Positions 15,005 through 27,200 of a stretch of 64,000 nucleotides of DNA are shown here, piece by piece (positions within the stretch are counted from its first letter, which is position 1; the number at the start of each line of letters is the position of its first letter). Origin of the DNA: Certhia americana (Eukaryota > Chordata > Aves > Passeriformes > Certhiidae). The DNA is taken from contig CM031879.1 in assembly GCA_018697195.1 (NCBI GenBank), forward strand, positions 41,195,715 to 41,259,714, written 5' to 3'. The notes under the pieces were generated by a model. It ran no database searches. It had not been told where the DNA came from and was given only the letters and a program-made list of their open reading frames with translations. The position numbers were made by a program, and so were the translations under genes.

Positions 15005-15226
15005 CGTGTTCAACTAACAGTGATGAAACGCCGCTGCTGCCTTCCCAGCCTTCCCCTTCCTTCCCCTGCCCCTTCCCCTTCGCATCTCTCACCCTCCCAG
15101 CGTTCCCGGGAGCGCCAGCGCGCCGGCCGGGAGCAGCCTCGCCTCGGCAGCCTTTGCGCTGCAGTCGGGAGCAGCGCGTTCTGAAACGCAAGAGCAAAAC
15201 GCAGGGGCTGGAAATTACTCATATAC
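15005..15226 (-). promoter_or_regulatory. Small CpG-dense patch, candidate promoter/first exon
   Basis: About 200 bases at 15005-15210 are GC-rich and hold roughly 18 CpG dinucleotides, including clusters at 15100-15180, inside AT-rich, CpG-poor DNA. On the minus strand a TATA-like TATATG lies at 15220-15225. The CpG-rich stretch then runs to a good splice-donor match, GGGAGG then GTGAGA (plus 15087-15092). That arrangement suggests a minus-strand first exon of roughly 15093-15190. No downstream exon was identified, so the transcript, coding or not, is inference. A plain unmethylated CpG regulatory element is the alternative. Confidence 0.4.
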
Positions 15227-15264
15227 AGAAGGAATAAAAGAAAAACACCAAAAACTAACAACAC

Positions 15265-17744
15265 AGAACCACAACAACCTCTCCTCTCAAGCCCACCGCA
15301 TTTAGTTTGGTTAATGCACCCTGTCTCGTTGTGTTGTCATGCTGGCTCTGTCATTACTTAAGGATTTCCATCCAAATGCTTCCCATTCAAAAGGATTTTA
15401 AAAGATAATAGTAGATAATTTAAACCACCATTTTGAAGAAACTGTACGGTACTGAGATCTCAAATTTGTCATAGCTGAGTATCACAACCTGTCCAGTCCT
15501 CTGACTGAAAGCATCATAATTCATGGCTCTGTAGAACTTGTTCCTACCTAGATTACAAAAATTTTCTGTGGGCATCTGAATTAGGGGATAGGCAAATACT
15601 GTATCCTACTAATATTTCCATAATGTGTGGGCTAGTCTGACAAAATGTTACAGTAATTTGAACTCTATAATGCATCAGAAACCACCTTTTACTCTTGATG
15701 CTAAAGCCAGCCATCCTGTGGATGAGGCATGGTCTTCTGCTCAGTGTGACCTAAAGAACCTATCTTACACTTTCAGCTGAAGATCATTTTTGTTTTCATC
15801 TGTGTCTGGACAATGTTCTTGAAGTCCTGGTGGGGACAACTGATGTTTTTTTAGATGTCTAAAATGATTCCCATCACAGGTTTAGGTATGGAGAGTTTGG
15901 CACAGACCAAAGTTGTTTATTCCATCCAGTATCCTGTTATGTTCTCAAAATATGTTTTTATTGTATTTATTTTCCCATGAAATTATAGGTATAATTTCAT
16001 GGGGAAACAATTATTTCATATATCTGCAGTTTTTATTGGTAGTTCACTGGTTTGTAATTTTAAGCATTATGAGTTGTAATCGTCACTATAGTATCCCGTC
16101 TTCAGGTGTTTGTTACTGACCATGGACTGAAATTTTCCATGTTAGATATATTCTTCAGTTTTAACTTTTGGGAAAAATGATCAAATTTATTTCAGCTGTT
16201 TCTGAGAATATGAAAAAGTGTCATGTCCCTGTTAAAAATCCTTGTGCTCCTTCTTTTTCAGCCTTCTGCACTTCCTCTACAGGACAGGAACATAATGTTG
16301 AACTGAAGTATGACTTATTTCAGGGCACACCTCTTCTGTTGTGAATGAAAAACACATCAGTAGGTTTTATTCCATTTGTGAACTTTTTTAAAAAAGTGCA
16401 GTTTAATTATGACTATAGGAGGTTTGCAAAGGTTTTACTGTTTGTCTAAAGATTATATACGTGCTCTGAGTACAAAAGTGCTATCCACATGGACATGTGT
16501 ACCAGTTCATATTCCAGGGCAGGGTTGAAAGGGCTATAAAAGGATTTGGGCAGCTCTGATCTTTTGTGGGCTGAATTGAGGGTGTGGACTGAATTCAGAA
16601 CAGGAAGCTGTCTGCTGTGCTGCTAACAACAAGAAAGTTCGAACCAGGGGGAGAGAAAAGTTGGCTCAAACAAAGAAAGGAAAGACATACAGATAGCAAC
16701 AAATTCTCTGAAGCTGCATTTAGACTTAAGGCCTACTGACACAGCATAGATTATTTCTATATAGCTCTGTCCCTTCCCACCCAAAAATAGGATGGCCTCA
16801 TCCAGACTGCTGGCTTTGAGTGATCTTCAGCCGTTGCTGGCTGCAGGTATTGCGTAGAAAAGCATTAGTTCATTCAGGTCAAAAAATGCCAAGCTCCATA
16901 TTGGACGTATACACATCTGCCCAACAGTGTCTTGTGCATTTCACTTTTCTCATGTAGATGAAGGTTTCTGGTAGTAGTGAGGTGGGAACAGAGAAAACAT
17001 TGAACAGCTCAGTCTGGTAATATTAGAGAAGATGACTGAATAAGGAGTCTAAATAGAAAACATAAGTTTGGGAGAGAGCTGGCATTAGAGAAAGTGCTTA
17101 CCATGGATGAAAAGCTCCTGCATGGGGAAAGCTGGGATCTGAAAGTAATTTAATTGCAATCTTTGTAAATAACTTTATCATTTTCAAATACTGGATACTT
17201 ATCTCTTAAACATTTATCAAAGCAAGGTGCCCAAATCTCCAATCTGACATAGCAATAACAGCAGTTAGACAGAATGATAATCAGTCTGGGGCTTTGCAGT
17301 CCCAGATTAGATTTCATGGATTTTGAAAGATGTTGCATTCTTGGGTTTTTGTAATGATACCAATACATAATAAAACATAAATCATATGGATATCTCATTT
17401 GCAAAAAAACCTTAAACAAAACCAAAATTACATTGTTTGGATTTCTTTTAAGCATATCCTTAATGTTGCAATTTCTTAAATCTATGTGGCACAATTTGTT
17501 TAATGTTTACATTTCAGATATATGTTCTAAGCCGCAACTCCCATTTAAACTGTAATTCCTGAAGGAATTTTACTGCTTTTTGAAAGTTCACTTATGATCA
17601 GTAGGTAGGTAAATGCAAGGGAAAATTACTATGCTCTCATTAATAGTGTGGAACTGTTTTTTTAGTGGAATCACAGATTTGCTGAAGTAGTGCTTAGCAA
17701 CTAATCCGTGTTGCTAAAAGACAAAAATACAGCCAAGGTAAAGT
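15265..17744. other. Intergenic, nothing recognised
   Basis: No repeat family, RNA gene or supported exon was seen. The 114-codon minus-strand frame at 17150-17494 has no recognisable domain and sits in AT-rich sequence, so I treat it as chance. Confidence 0.5.
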
Positions 17745-18170
17745 GCTTACAGAATCACACAATGGCTGAGGCTGAGATCCATCTGGAGATGTGGAGCCAA
17801 ACCCCAATGCCCAGAGCAAGGTCTTCTAGAACAGGTAGCCCAGGACAGGTCCTGCAGATCCAGAGATGGATATGCCAAAGCCTCTCTGGGCAATCTGAGT
17901 GAGTGTTTGACAACACACACTGACACACAGTGGTCAATATTTCTCATATTTACATGAAATTTAATTTTGTACCCCTTGCTTCTGATCACCACTTGGGCAC
18001 CACTAAGAAGAATCTCCAACTCTGTCTTCTGTACTGTCCTCCTTGGATGTTCACACACATTCATAAGATCTGCCTCAGCCCTTTCTTCTCTTTACCAAAA
18101 TGTTAAACTAGTGGCTGCAAGGTCCTTCTCAGATTTTATTTGGCCACTCTTTGCATATAATACCTAAAAT
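17745..18170 (-). mobile_element. CR1 LINE 3' fragment, minus orientation
   Basis: It begins with 'cagaatcacacaatggctgaggctgagatcc', the reverse complement of the CR1 3' terminus. It continues through the characteristic CR1 3' region in reverse ('agcccaggacaggtcc', 'ctctgggcaatctg', 'cttctctttacc'). The copy is diverged, with internal deletions. A 5'-truncated insertion is usual for CR1. Confidence 0.75.
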
Positions 18171-20027
18171 TAAACACTGATCAGCCTGATCTCTTGCCTC
18201 TGGCACATAAAATCATGGAAAGGAAGAAACACCACCTTGCTGTGTGGCTTGTATGATCTGCTTCCAAGGAGAGGTAGCAGAAAGGTGCAATTTGTTTTGT
18301 CAATATCCCATTCAGTAAATGAAGAATGGATCTCTCTTGTCAGGCACCACTGCCAGGACATAAGGAGTAGTAAAAATAGTCTTGCTTCTTCATTAGTGTG
18401 CAATAGAGATACATTGCCAGGTTTGTAGATTGACATTAATGGCATTCCATAGCAATACTTTGTCAGGCTCATTTACTAAATTGAGCATATATTTAATTAT
18501 GTACAGTAAAAATATTAGAGATTTTGATTTTTGTGTAATTAGCTTTTTTTAGTGTGAACACCAAGCTGATCTTTATGTACCATCAGATGTCATCAGAAAT
18601 GCCCATTAAGACACAGTTCATAATAAATTCATGTTTTAGGAAGTGTGTATTTTGGGAGATATTAAGAAATTTTATTTGGGAGGCCTTCTGGTGATGTGCC
18701 ACAAATTTGAAAGTACTTAGACAACTTGAATTATTAGATACTGGCTGTTTGGAGAATTTAAATTTAAACTGTAGTTTGATAAATAAATAAATTCAAAATG
18801 TTGCCATAAAGTTAGGGTTGTTTCATCCTCTTAGCTGTGGGAGCACTTAAGAGCAAACTATTTTTCTATATTAGCCTGCAAAAAAAAAAAAAAAAAATGG
18901 GGAGGAGGGGAGGAAGAAGCGGTTATTTTCTCTCAGCTATTGTTTTTTTACTAGAGATTCATATGTGTAACTCATACCCTTATAGATAATCAATCCCTTT
19001 AACAGAATTTTCCCAGACTCTTTACTATTAAAAGAACATTTTCTACTTTCTATCTTTTTTATTTCTCTGATTCATAGCAGTAAATTAAAAATCTACACAT
19101 TTTTCCTTATGCTCTTGAGATAACGTAATATTCCTGAACAGCTCTCCTCTAAAAAACATGGTTTCTTTTGTCAGAAGATGAAACTTTTAAAAGTGCAATA
19201 AGATGGTTTTCTTTGGAAGAATTTTAAATAGAAATTTAATATCTAAACTATTCTCTACCATATTATTGAGCAGTATCCAGATCTATTTTTCCCAATTCTA
19301 TCAGAAAAGCAGATGAAATAGATGAAAAATTCAGATATTCAAAGCTTGAGATTTAAACAGCTTTATAGTCGGATTCTAAAAGATTAGTTTATATATATAT
19401 ATATAAATAATGGCAGAACTAATTTTGAAGAAAGGCATTTCAACCTTTTAACTGAACTTATATCCAGAGTCTTTTAAAACAACCTCCTGTGAGCAGTGCA
19501 GTGTCAGTGATCTACCACTGAACTAAAAAAGATGACATACAAGTTGTACACTGTGAATGGAGAAAATATTCTGTAATAATTTCAACTAATTCAATTATGT
19601 ATCAAAATGATAAATATTTTGAACTAACTGTGGTGCATTAAATTGCCATCTTTTCTAGAGAAATAATAGAACAGAGAAAAGGAATAAGCAATTCCAGCTT
19701 TATAGGGCCTTGGTATTGCAACGACCAAAGAACTCTTGAGTTAAGAAGCCAAAACCTTTTTTCCCTGAATTTTGAATGCTAATTGATGTTGCTTGAAATA
19801 TAAAGTTAGCCATTGCAAAACAAAATTAAATAGATTGGACAAATCTTTCTTGTTCATAAAAGAAAATAAAGATGTTTACCTCAATCCTTCAATTGAAAAA
19901 CTGATAAGAAAATTTGAATAGAAAAAGCCTTAATTAGAATGCAAAATACTTGAGAGCTGCATTCAAAATGCCTGTGGGGAAGATCTGGGTTTGGTTCTTG
20001 TGATACTGCAGTTCTTGTTAACCTTCC
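18171..20027. other. Intergenic, nothing recognised
   Basis: AT-rich, with an A run at about 18880-18897 followed by a G/A-rich tract and a short (TA)n at about 19391-19404. No coding exon or named repeat is supported. Confidence 0.5.
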
Positions 20028-20076
20028 AATAGAATAGAATAGAATAGAATAGAATAGAATAGAATAGAATAGAATA
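20028..20076 (-). repeat. AGAAT pentanucleotide microsatellite (CR1 tail)
   Basis: About ten uninterrupted copies of the 5-base unit AGAAT. It abuts the 3' end of a minus-oriented CR1 element, so it is most simply the expanded ATTCT tail of that LINE. This kind of tail expansion is common in bird CR1 insertions. Confidence 0.85.
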
Positions 20077-20860
20077 TTTTCAGTTTACCTGCAATGATCA
20101 TCTAGTCCACCTGCCTGACTATTCCAGGGCTGACTAAAAGTTAAGGCTTGTGGTTAAGGTCATTGTCCAAATGCAACCTAAACACTGACAGGCCTGGAGC
20201 CTCAGCCACCTCTATAGGAAGCCTTTTTTTAATGTTTGACTGCACTCTCAGAAAAGAAATGCTTCTCAATGTTCAGGTTAAACCTTCCTGGCACATATTC
20301 AAACTGCTCCCATGCATCCTGTCACTGGATACTTGGGAAAAGAGACCAGCACCTTCCTCTTCACTTCCCCTCCTTGGGAAGCTGTAGAAAGTGATGAGAC
20401 AGCCTCTCAACCTCCTCTTCTTTAAATTAAACAAGCCCAAAGACTTCAGCTTTCCAGCTCTTTCTTCAAGTTCTCTGTCCTCCTCTGATCACATTCAAGG
20501 ATCTCCACAACCTTCTTACATTGTGGAGCCCAGGATTGTACACTGTGCTCCATGTAATGCCACACTGAGTACAATGGGACAATCCCCTCTTTCTCCCAGC
20601 TGGTCATGCACTATTTGCTGCACCCTTGCAGCGCATTTTTCCCTCTAGGCTGACAGGGTTCACTCCCTGCTGACCTGTGTCAAGCCTGCTGCTCACCAGC
20701 ATCCACATATCCTTTCCTGCGGGGCCGCTCTCCAGCCACACATCTCCCAGTTTACACGTGTGTCCAGCATTACTCTTCTTAGGTGCAGAATATTTCATTT
20801 GCACTTGTTAAATTTCATCCCATTAATGAGTGCCAGGTGCTGCAGTCTATTGAGATCCCT
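20077..20860 (-). mobile_element. CR1 LINE fragment, minus orientation
   Basis: The reverse complement of a CR1 3' region: 'gatcatctagtccacctgcc', 'ggcctggagcctcagccacc', 'tgcttctcaatgttcaggttaaacc', 'caagcccaaagacttcagc' and 'gtggagcccaggattgtacac' follow in the order seen in avian CR1 copies. The remainder to about 20860 resembles the reverse-strand CR1 body. It is diverged and has no usable frame. Confidence 0.75.
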
Positions 20861-22440
20861 TTTCATAAGCCAAAGTTTTATGAAGGTTTTTATTGTCTTT
20901 CAAAGACAGAAATATACCAAAAGAAGATACTGTAATGAGACTATAAACCTTACATTTATTTAAATTGTTTTCTTCATGATTAGTGAATTTGAAGTAATTT
21001 AAACAGGCAGTAAAAAGATAGAAAATTACACTGATTGAGGAATAAATTTAGTAACATGATTTTCAATTAAGCAAGAATTTGATAAGTCTAGCATAAACTT
21101 CTGCTCATTAGTTTATGGAATATCAAAACTTTTTATACTTTACTGTCTCTCTCTTACTCCCTGTCTCTCTGAACTCCTTATGTTATTATAGTCCATGATA
21201 TCATCTTGAGGGCTATGTCAGGATACGGGAGCTAAAAACGAGATTTGCCAAATGAGATTTGCATCCTGCTAAATGTTCAAGTTCTAATCATTTAAGAGAG
21301 TTCCTACTAGCTAGCAGTGAAGAAGACTGTGAAGAAGGAAGACCAAAAAGTGTTAAAGCATCATAAGATTTAAAGGTGAACTTCAGGAAGAGAATTTTAA
21401 ACTTTTAAAAGTTAGTTGGAGGAAAAAGCCCAAAGAAGAAAAGAAGATCCACTGATCTAGATAGGCACTTAATTTTATGAAGTATTCAAGAAATCTAAAT
21501 GTGTATATTTACATATACAAATATATACAGTTGCTTTCAACAGAATGCCTATCAACACCTATAGCAACCTTGTATTTAATATTGATTTATTTATATTTTT
21601 AGTGGTTTGTTTCATTAGAAACATGAGAAATTGAATACTTGTATAACAAACTGAGCTTTAAATCTCTCAGCTTAAAGCTTAGTTAGAAAAGGCTTATGGC
21701 ACCTCATTTTATCTTTGGCTACAAATATAAGGATCAGATCCACAGTCTTTTCCACTAACATTTTTCCTACTCCCCATTTTAAATCCCTAGACCACATCTG
21801 CATCATTCTCTCTCAAGCAGCTTCTTAAGCCAAGAGATTTTGATTATTTGGCTATAATTTCAGCCACCTTAAAAAGCAAAGCTACAGCATATCACCAAGC
21901 CTCTGTCTCTTCTTGACATCTAAAAGGAAAACTATGTGAGCATTCATGACAGGTCAAGGTCCATGTGATCTAAATGGGACTTTTTTTGTTCTTTTTCTTC
22001 TATTTTTGCAGTGCATTTAATTTGCTTACTTGTATATATGGAAAAGCACACTTCAGTCATTGATAAACAATGACTGAATTGTTTGTAATGTCAGTTTATA
22101 GCAAAAAAATATATTTATTTAACAAGTACTCTTTTTCTTCTAATGCTCAAGAATGCTTTCATTGTAATGTCTGCTGAAATACATTGTTGGGATTTTTAAA
22201 AATTTAGTCATCTAGTTAGGCTTTCTCTTTTCAGCATAACATAACAATGTACTTAAAAACCTTCCTGAACGGGATATATGTACCTGAGGGGAAGAGAGGG
22301 CCTCTAAAAATGAATCTCTGAGGTAGCAGTTTTGACCACTTTGGCATACACAATGCTAACCCGCTTCTTGTTCTTATGCTGCCAGACCTCTCTTAGTAAA
22401 TGTGAATCATTAGACAGTAGGCAGCAGGGTTAGAAGTACA
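20861..22440. other. Intergenic between CR1 and CCER1-like locus
   Basis: AT-rich and without supported genes. A perfect 11-bp inverted repeat with a 5-nt loop lies at 22052-22078. No repeat family was recognised. Confidence 0.5.
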
Positions 22441-22446
22441 TTTATT
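22441..22446 (-). terminator. Polyadenylation signal AATAAA of CCER1-like locus
   Basis: Plus-strand TTTATT reads AATAAA on the minus strand. It lies 32 bases after the last in-frame stop (22479-22481) of the CCER1-like frame, a normal place for the cleavage signal of a compact single-exon gene. It supports an ancestral reading frame that ended at 22479 rather than at the earlier stop. Confidence 0.45.
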
Positions 22447-22478
22447 TAGGGAGCTGAATGCCAAGCAGTTCCCTGCTC

Positions 22479-23714
22479 TTAATAGCCAATGATTTTACAA
22501 GTCAGACACTTTCCTTGTGCTGTCACTCCAGTTTGGGTTTCACACAAGATATTGTCTTGGCACTTACAGTCTTGGTGGGCAGGCTGTGTGCTTTCTTCTT
22601 CCTCTTCTGCTGATGTGCCTTCAGCCTATTGATCTATGGAAGGGAATGTGGCTATGATAGGGAAATCCTCATCTTCAATGCTGCAGTCACTAACTTATCC
22701 AGACACCTCCACTGCCGCTTCTTTTTCGTCTATGTTCATGTACTAGTGGTAGCCCATGAAGTACTGGTTGGTGTTGTGGGGTGTGCACATCCCTGGCAGC
22801 CGGTACCCTGCCAGGTTCATGGGCCGGAGACGCGTTCTTGCCTCTTGCTGCATTGCTGCTGGCAAACCTGAGGTTGTGATCCAGCAACGCTTCTTTGCAT
22901 TCCAGAGCAGTTGTCTCTTTTGATCACTGTCACTCTGCCCACCTTCCTGGTCTTGGTGGAGTGGCTCAGTGCATTGTAGTGGTTGTTGCTCCCAATTCCT
23001 GCTGCAGTTGTGACCCTGCCACTGTACTTTCCCAGGCTGCTTCTGCTGCGGTCCATGCACAGGATCGCTGTGCTGGCCACGCTGTTTTTCACAGCCATTT
23101 GAGGAAGATTCACAGGGGTCCTGTTCCATGAGGTCCTTCTCTCTTTTCTGTTGCCATGGCTGATTGTCTCCATTAATGTACCTTCTGCCCCTGGGCTTCC
23201 ATTCCTGCTGTTGTCTCCTGCCCCTGACAGCCCTGTTGCTACATAGGAACACGATGAGCACGTCTTTTGCCTGTACTGGCTGGCACTGCCTTGGTCTCTT
23301 GTCACCTTGCTGTGCCTTCTTGCGCTGCCCAGCAGTGACGGCAGCCGGCAGCATGGCACGGCTGGCAGAACTGTGCTGGCGTTGGTTTTCCCTCCAGCTA
23401 TGGCCTGGCCCTGCAGCGATGGCTCCGTGGCAGGTGTTTACCTGGCAGGCCTGTGAGGGAGCCTTGTACCTTGCCCTCTCCATGCTGACAGCCTGCTGTC
23501 CTGCAGAGGCCCTTTGTGCAGGCACTCTGTGACAGATTGCCTTGCCACCCTGCCTGGAGGAGCCGGCGGTGCTTGGTGGTGACATGGAGCTGGTGACAAG
23601 GGCACAGCCCAACAGCCAGCAGGGGACTCTCTCCCGTGCAGGCCCTGCTGGCCCCGGCCAGGCCTCTCTGGAACAAATCCCATCTCTGGGGATTTGTTCC
23701 CGTCCTGATACCAT
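22479..23714 (-). pseudogene. CCER1: CCER1-like single-exon gene, C-terminus broken by stops
   Basis: A GC-rich frame is open from the ATG at 23712-23714 to a TAG at 22743-22745 (323 codons; the frame is open a further 31 codons upstream, without an ATG). The predicted protein is rich in Gln, Arg, His and Asn. Its last residues, GYRLPGMCTPHNTNQYFM, resemble the PGM-x-x-P-x-NTTQF-x-M segment I recall from mammalian coiled-coil glutamate-rich protein 1. Human CCER1 is the neighbour of EPYC on the same strand, so position agrees. After the TAG the same frame continues acidic and Glu-rich (DEKEAAVEV, then AEGTSAEEEEEST) but meets a TAA at 22695-22697 and a TAG at 22626-22628 before a final TAA at 22479-22481. 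I infer a protein of 400-plus residues whose acidic tail is lost. A shortened but still translated protein, or assembly errors, would also fit. Mammalian CCER1 is testis-expressed. The N-terminal half shows no clear match, so frameshifts there are possible. Confidence 0.5.
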
Positions 23715-24035
23715 CACCAGGCCTGCTCTGTGCTGTCCTCCGAGCACCTCATGGACACCTGGTGAAGAAGGGTGTGGAGAGCCTAAGTACCTACCATGAG
23801 CTGGCACAGATAGTTATCACCTTCAAAAAGCCTTTCTCTCTCCTGGCTCAAATCCTGCATGCAGCCCTTTATGTCAGATGCTGAAATGAATTCCTACTTT
23901 TTCAGTGTGGAAGGTGAAAGATAGATAGCAGGCTTATTTCAAGATTAATTTTCTATACACAGTATATTTACATAACACCAGCTACTATTTGTAGCATCCC
24001 TCTTGTTACCTTTTTGTGATACAGAACAAGAACTA

Positions 24036-24180
24036 ATAAATCACAGAATGGTGTGGCCTGGAAGGGAGCTTAAAGATCATCTAGCTCCAACCTCCCTGCC
24101 ATGGGCAGGCACATCTCCCACTAGACCAGGCTTCTCAAAAGCCCCAACCTGGCTTTGAACACTGCCAGGGATGGGACTAA
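24036..24180 (-). mobile_element. CR1 LINE 3' end, minus orientation
   Basis: 'aatcacagaatggtgtggcctggaagggagc' followed by 'agatcatctagctccaacctccctgccatgggcaggcac' and 'ctagaccaggcttctcaaaagcccc' is the standard reverse-strand CR1 3' terminus. It is about 145 bp long, and a run of about 18 T follows shortly afterwards. Confidence 0.85.
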
Positions 24181-24210
24181 TTAAATTAAAACCTTTTTTT
24201 TTTTTTTTTT

Positions 24211-27200
24211 AAAGTGCGCCTGTTATGGTTGGAGAAAAAGCTTTATAGATGACATCTAGCTTGAAGAGTGTCCTCATTCTCACTGCACAAAGATAAGGAT
24301 GGAATTTTTGGGGCTGTGTTTGTCTTTGGAATTTTGCACATTTTGTGTTGCTGGGAATAGGTAGGTATTTATTGTTTTAGGTTCCCCGTCCATACAGTGA
24401 TACAGTCAGACCAGGTTTATGGTTTCATAGTGAATGATGCATAGCCACATTTAGACCAGAAATTTGTTTATCTTTTGCAGAGAGATATCATCAAGGACTC
24501 TGAATTTTTGTACTTAATGATTAGAGCAATTGTATAGTATCATGCACTGCAACATTAATTGTTCTGATGGCATTTGTGGCCTACTTATTTGAATACAAAA
24601 TAAGAAAAATATTTGAATTTAAAAATTGCAAAATACTTGTTTGCAATATGCTGTACAAAAAGATTTTCATCTTTTTCATTCTTTTTCTAGGTTGATGAAA
24701 AAAACCCAAACCCAATCAAAGTACCAAATAACCCCTTTAACAAAAACAAAACAGACAAAAAAATCACATAATCTTCCTTTGTTTTTATCACCAAAGAATT
24801 TTCCATTCCTTCAGCTTTCATTAAAGATGAAAAGAAAAAAAAAATGTGTATTGGATCAAGTTTACCAAACAAGTAAAGACAAGTCTCATCTACCCTTAGT
24901 ATCAGGCTTTGGTATGATTTCAAGTGTCACTATTTATCAACACACGATGGCAGTAGCAGTCCATGAAATGATTAGCTGATATTGTACATTAGTAAAACAA
25001 ACTCTGCTTAAGGCCTTTTTTCCTAGAGATAGCTCCAGTCTTTCCTTATGATTATTGGCAGTTCTGAGACCAGCTTCACAGAGAAATTAAAAACAATAAA
25101 ATAAAAGAGGAAGGTTCAGAATGTTTTCTTGATCAAGGTGACCCTAGATGTTATCCCAGGTATATTTTGTGATCCCATACTCCATGTAAGAAGTGGCAGA
25201 TCACCGCTTTCATTAACCACAATGAGTTTTTGGAAAGATTTCTGGCTTATAAAGTTAAATATAGCAGGTTCTGTAGACATTCTTTATCTCCTGGTCAGTT
25301 TGCAGCATTTTGGGTATCTTCTTAAATCAAAGATTTCTCAATAGCACATTTAGCTAATAATGCTCCCTTATCTGTGATCAGTTTTGAGTGAGATATCAAA
25401 GGTGCTTACTGGAGAGCCATATTGACTAAGAAAATACAACTTCTTTCAAATACACTTCATTTTCATTGCATCAACGAAAAGTCTTTTAGACACGTAACTT
25501 AATCCTCATGATTTTGAGTTTGATTTAATGTAATTGCTTGTCTCCTTGTTGAACCCTGATAGCTTCAGCCTTTTTGCAGAACATGTCTTCATGGATTTAC
25601 TTTCAGGTGATATCTTTAATAGAAACTAGACATTTAACATCAACTCCCTGTAACTTAATTACATGGTTTATATTCTTGTGGGTCTCCCAAGTTGAGTCTG
25701 TGGCTGACGGAATATTTGTACTGGTCAATGGATTGTGCTGCTGAGGTAACCCTGTATTGCTTTGCAGCTCAAGAACCCAGCAGCAGAAATAGCTGCATCA
25801 CTCCAAAAAGCCCAAGTTAACAGGATTTACCAAGAAGATCTCAAGGTTAATAGAGCTACACTGTTTCAGAAACCTTATGTTCTTCCAGCACTGTTCACTT
25901 TCCCAGGCTAAGAAATTATTTATAAGATCTTAATTTCTTCCAATGTCAGTCCTTGCAGACATTTGTAAATGATGCCAAGCACACATCTTCTGCACTGAAG
26001 ATAAAATATATGAAATGTAACAGCAATCTTTTCTTTTAAAATCAACCCTGGTTTTACCTTTGTGATTCACTAACAGGAGCTTTTCTAAGAACATTGTCTT
26101 TCCAGCAGAGGCCAAGTGGCAGAAATTACCCCGAAGAGACAGGTTCATTTCCATGATTTTGGTATATGTGTGGACAGGAATGGCAGAAAGCTGTAGCAGA
26201 TTGGTCCATACATGGTTCAAACACGTAACCTTGGCATTGTTGCTACTGCTATCATCTGAACTGTTATCTTAAGTGGGAAGAGCATCAACTGTATTACCTC
26301 TGATAATAGTCTACTGTGGTAAGGAAAAGCATACTCACACATAAAAAAAGAAAATATATGCACAAAACCTGCGAACTCCCTGGCTAGATTTCTACAACTG
26401 TATAAGGTCTGCATTAGATTAGTACAGTTGACCACTACACACGAGAGGGAGCTCTGGTCTGTGATTTTGGAGGTTTCTTCCAAGGCAAAGTTTAGAGAGA
26501 TTATATTCTATTATATAGAATATATATATTTTTTATTTACAGTATACCCTTTTCTTGCTGTCCTTTATCTGAGAGTATTTTGCAAAACAGTCTTGACATT
26601 TCAGGTTTGGACCATAGAATATGCTTGGGGACCAGACATCTGAACATCTATATTCCTTTGTATAATTGAGGTGCACCATACTCTTCATGATTAGCAAGGT
26701 TTGCTCTCTCCAAAAGAAATGCATCTTCCCTGAAACAGATTGTAGTATGGGCAGCAAATCCATAACCATGGCATGGAGCTTGACCTCTGTACAAGAGTTC
26801 AGGGGCTGATTCAATCTGTGGAAGGGGCTCTCCCATACCTCTCCCATACCTCTACCTTTGAGGTTTTTATCTTTCCCAGAGCACACAAGTTCTGATGGAA
26901 TATGATGAGCTGATGACAGCATGAGAGGTGGCATGTGGATGGAAAAGAAAGGCTAGAATTTCTTGAAAATAAAACTAAATGCTGCAAGGGTCTAAGACTT
27001 TTAGGATTTTGCTTCTCTCCCTCTGCATTTCTGAAAGACAGAAGAGAACAATGATCTGTCTCTGCTCTCAACACTATTTACTTCCTCTCTTGCTTCATCA
27101 TATCTCTCCATATCCTGTCCTTACCTCACCTCACATCCTTCCTCCCAGTGAAAATCATGCCAGCCTTAGTCTGTCTGATGGTCTCTGTGTGTTCATTTCC

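Noticed and set aside
14904..15264. Overlapping minus-strand frames of 84-97 codons across the CpG patch as a protein
   Set aside because: Arg/Gly/Glu-rich translation follows directly from GC and GGGAA repeats. A non-coding first exon or regulatory patch explains the sequence better.
17150..17494. 114-codon minus-strand frame
   Set aside because: No recognisable motif and low-complexity AT-rich codon use. No neighbouring exon supports it.
22743..22981. HEXIM1 processed pseudogene as the identity of the minus-strand frame
   Set aside because: The PxNTTQF-x-M resemblance is shared, but the PGM preceding it and the position next to EPYC fit CCER1 better. Upstream HEXIM blocks are absent.
23164..23532. 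122-codon plus-strand frame over the CCER1-like region
   Set aside because: It is the antisense shadow of the GC-rich minus-strand frame and shows no family motif.
22743..23807. Treating the full 354-codon frame as the CCER1-like protein
   Set aside because: Its first codon at 23807 is GTG, which is not a usual vertebrate start. The first ATG is at 23712-23714.
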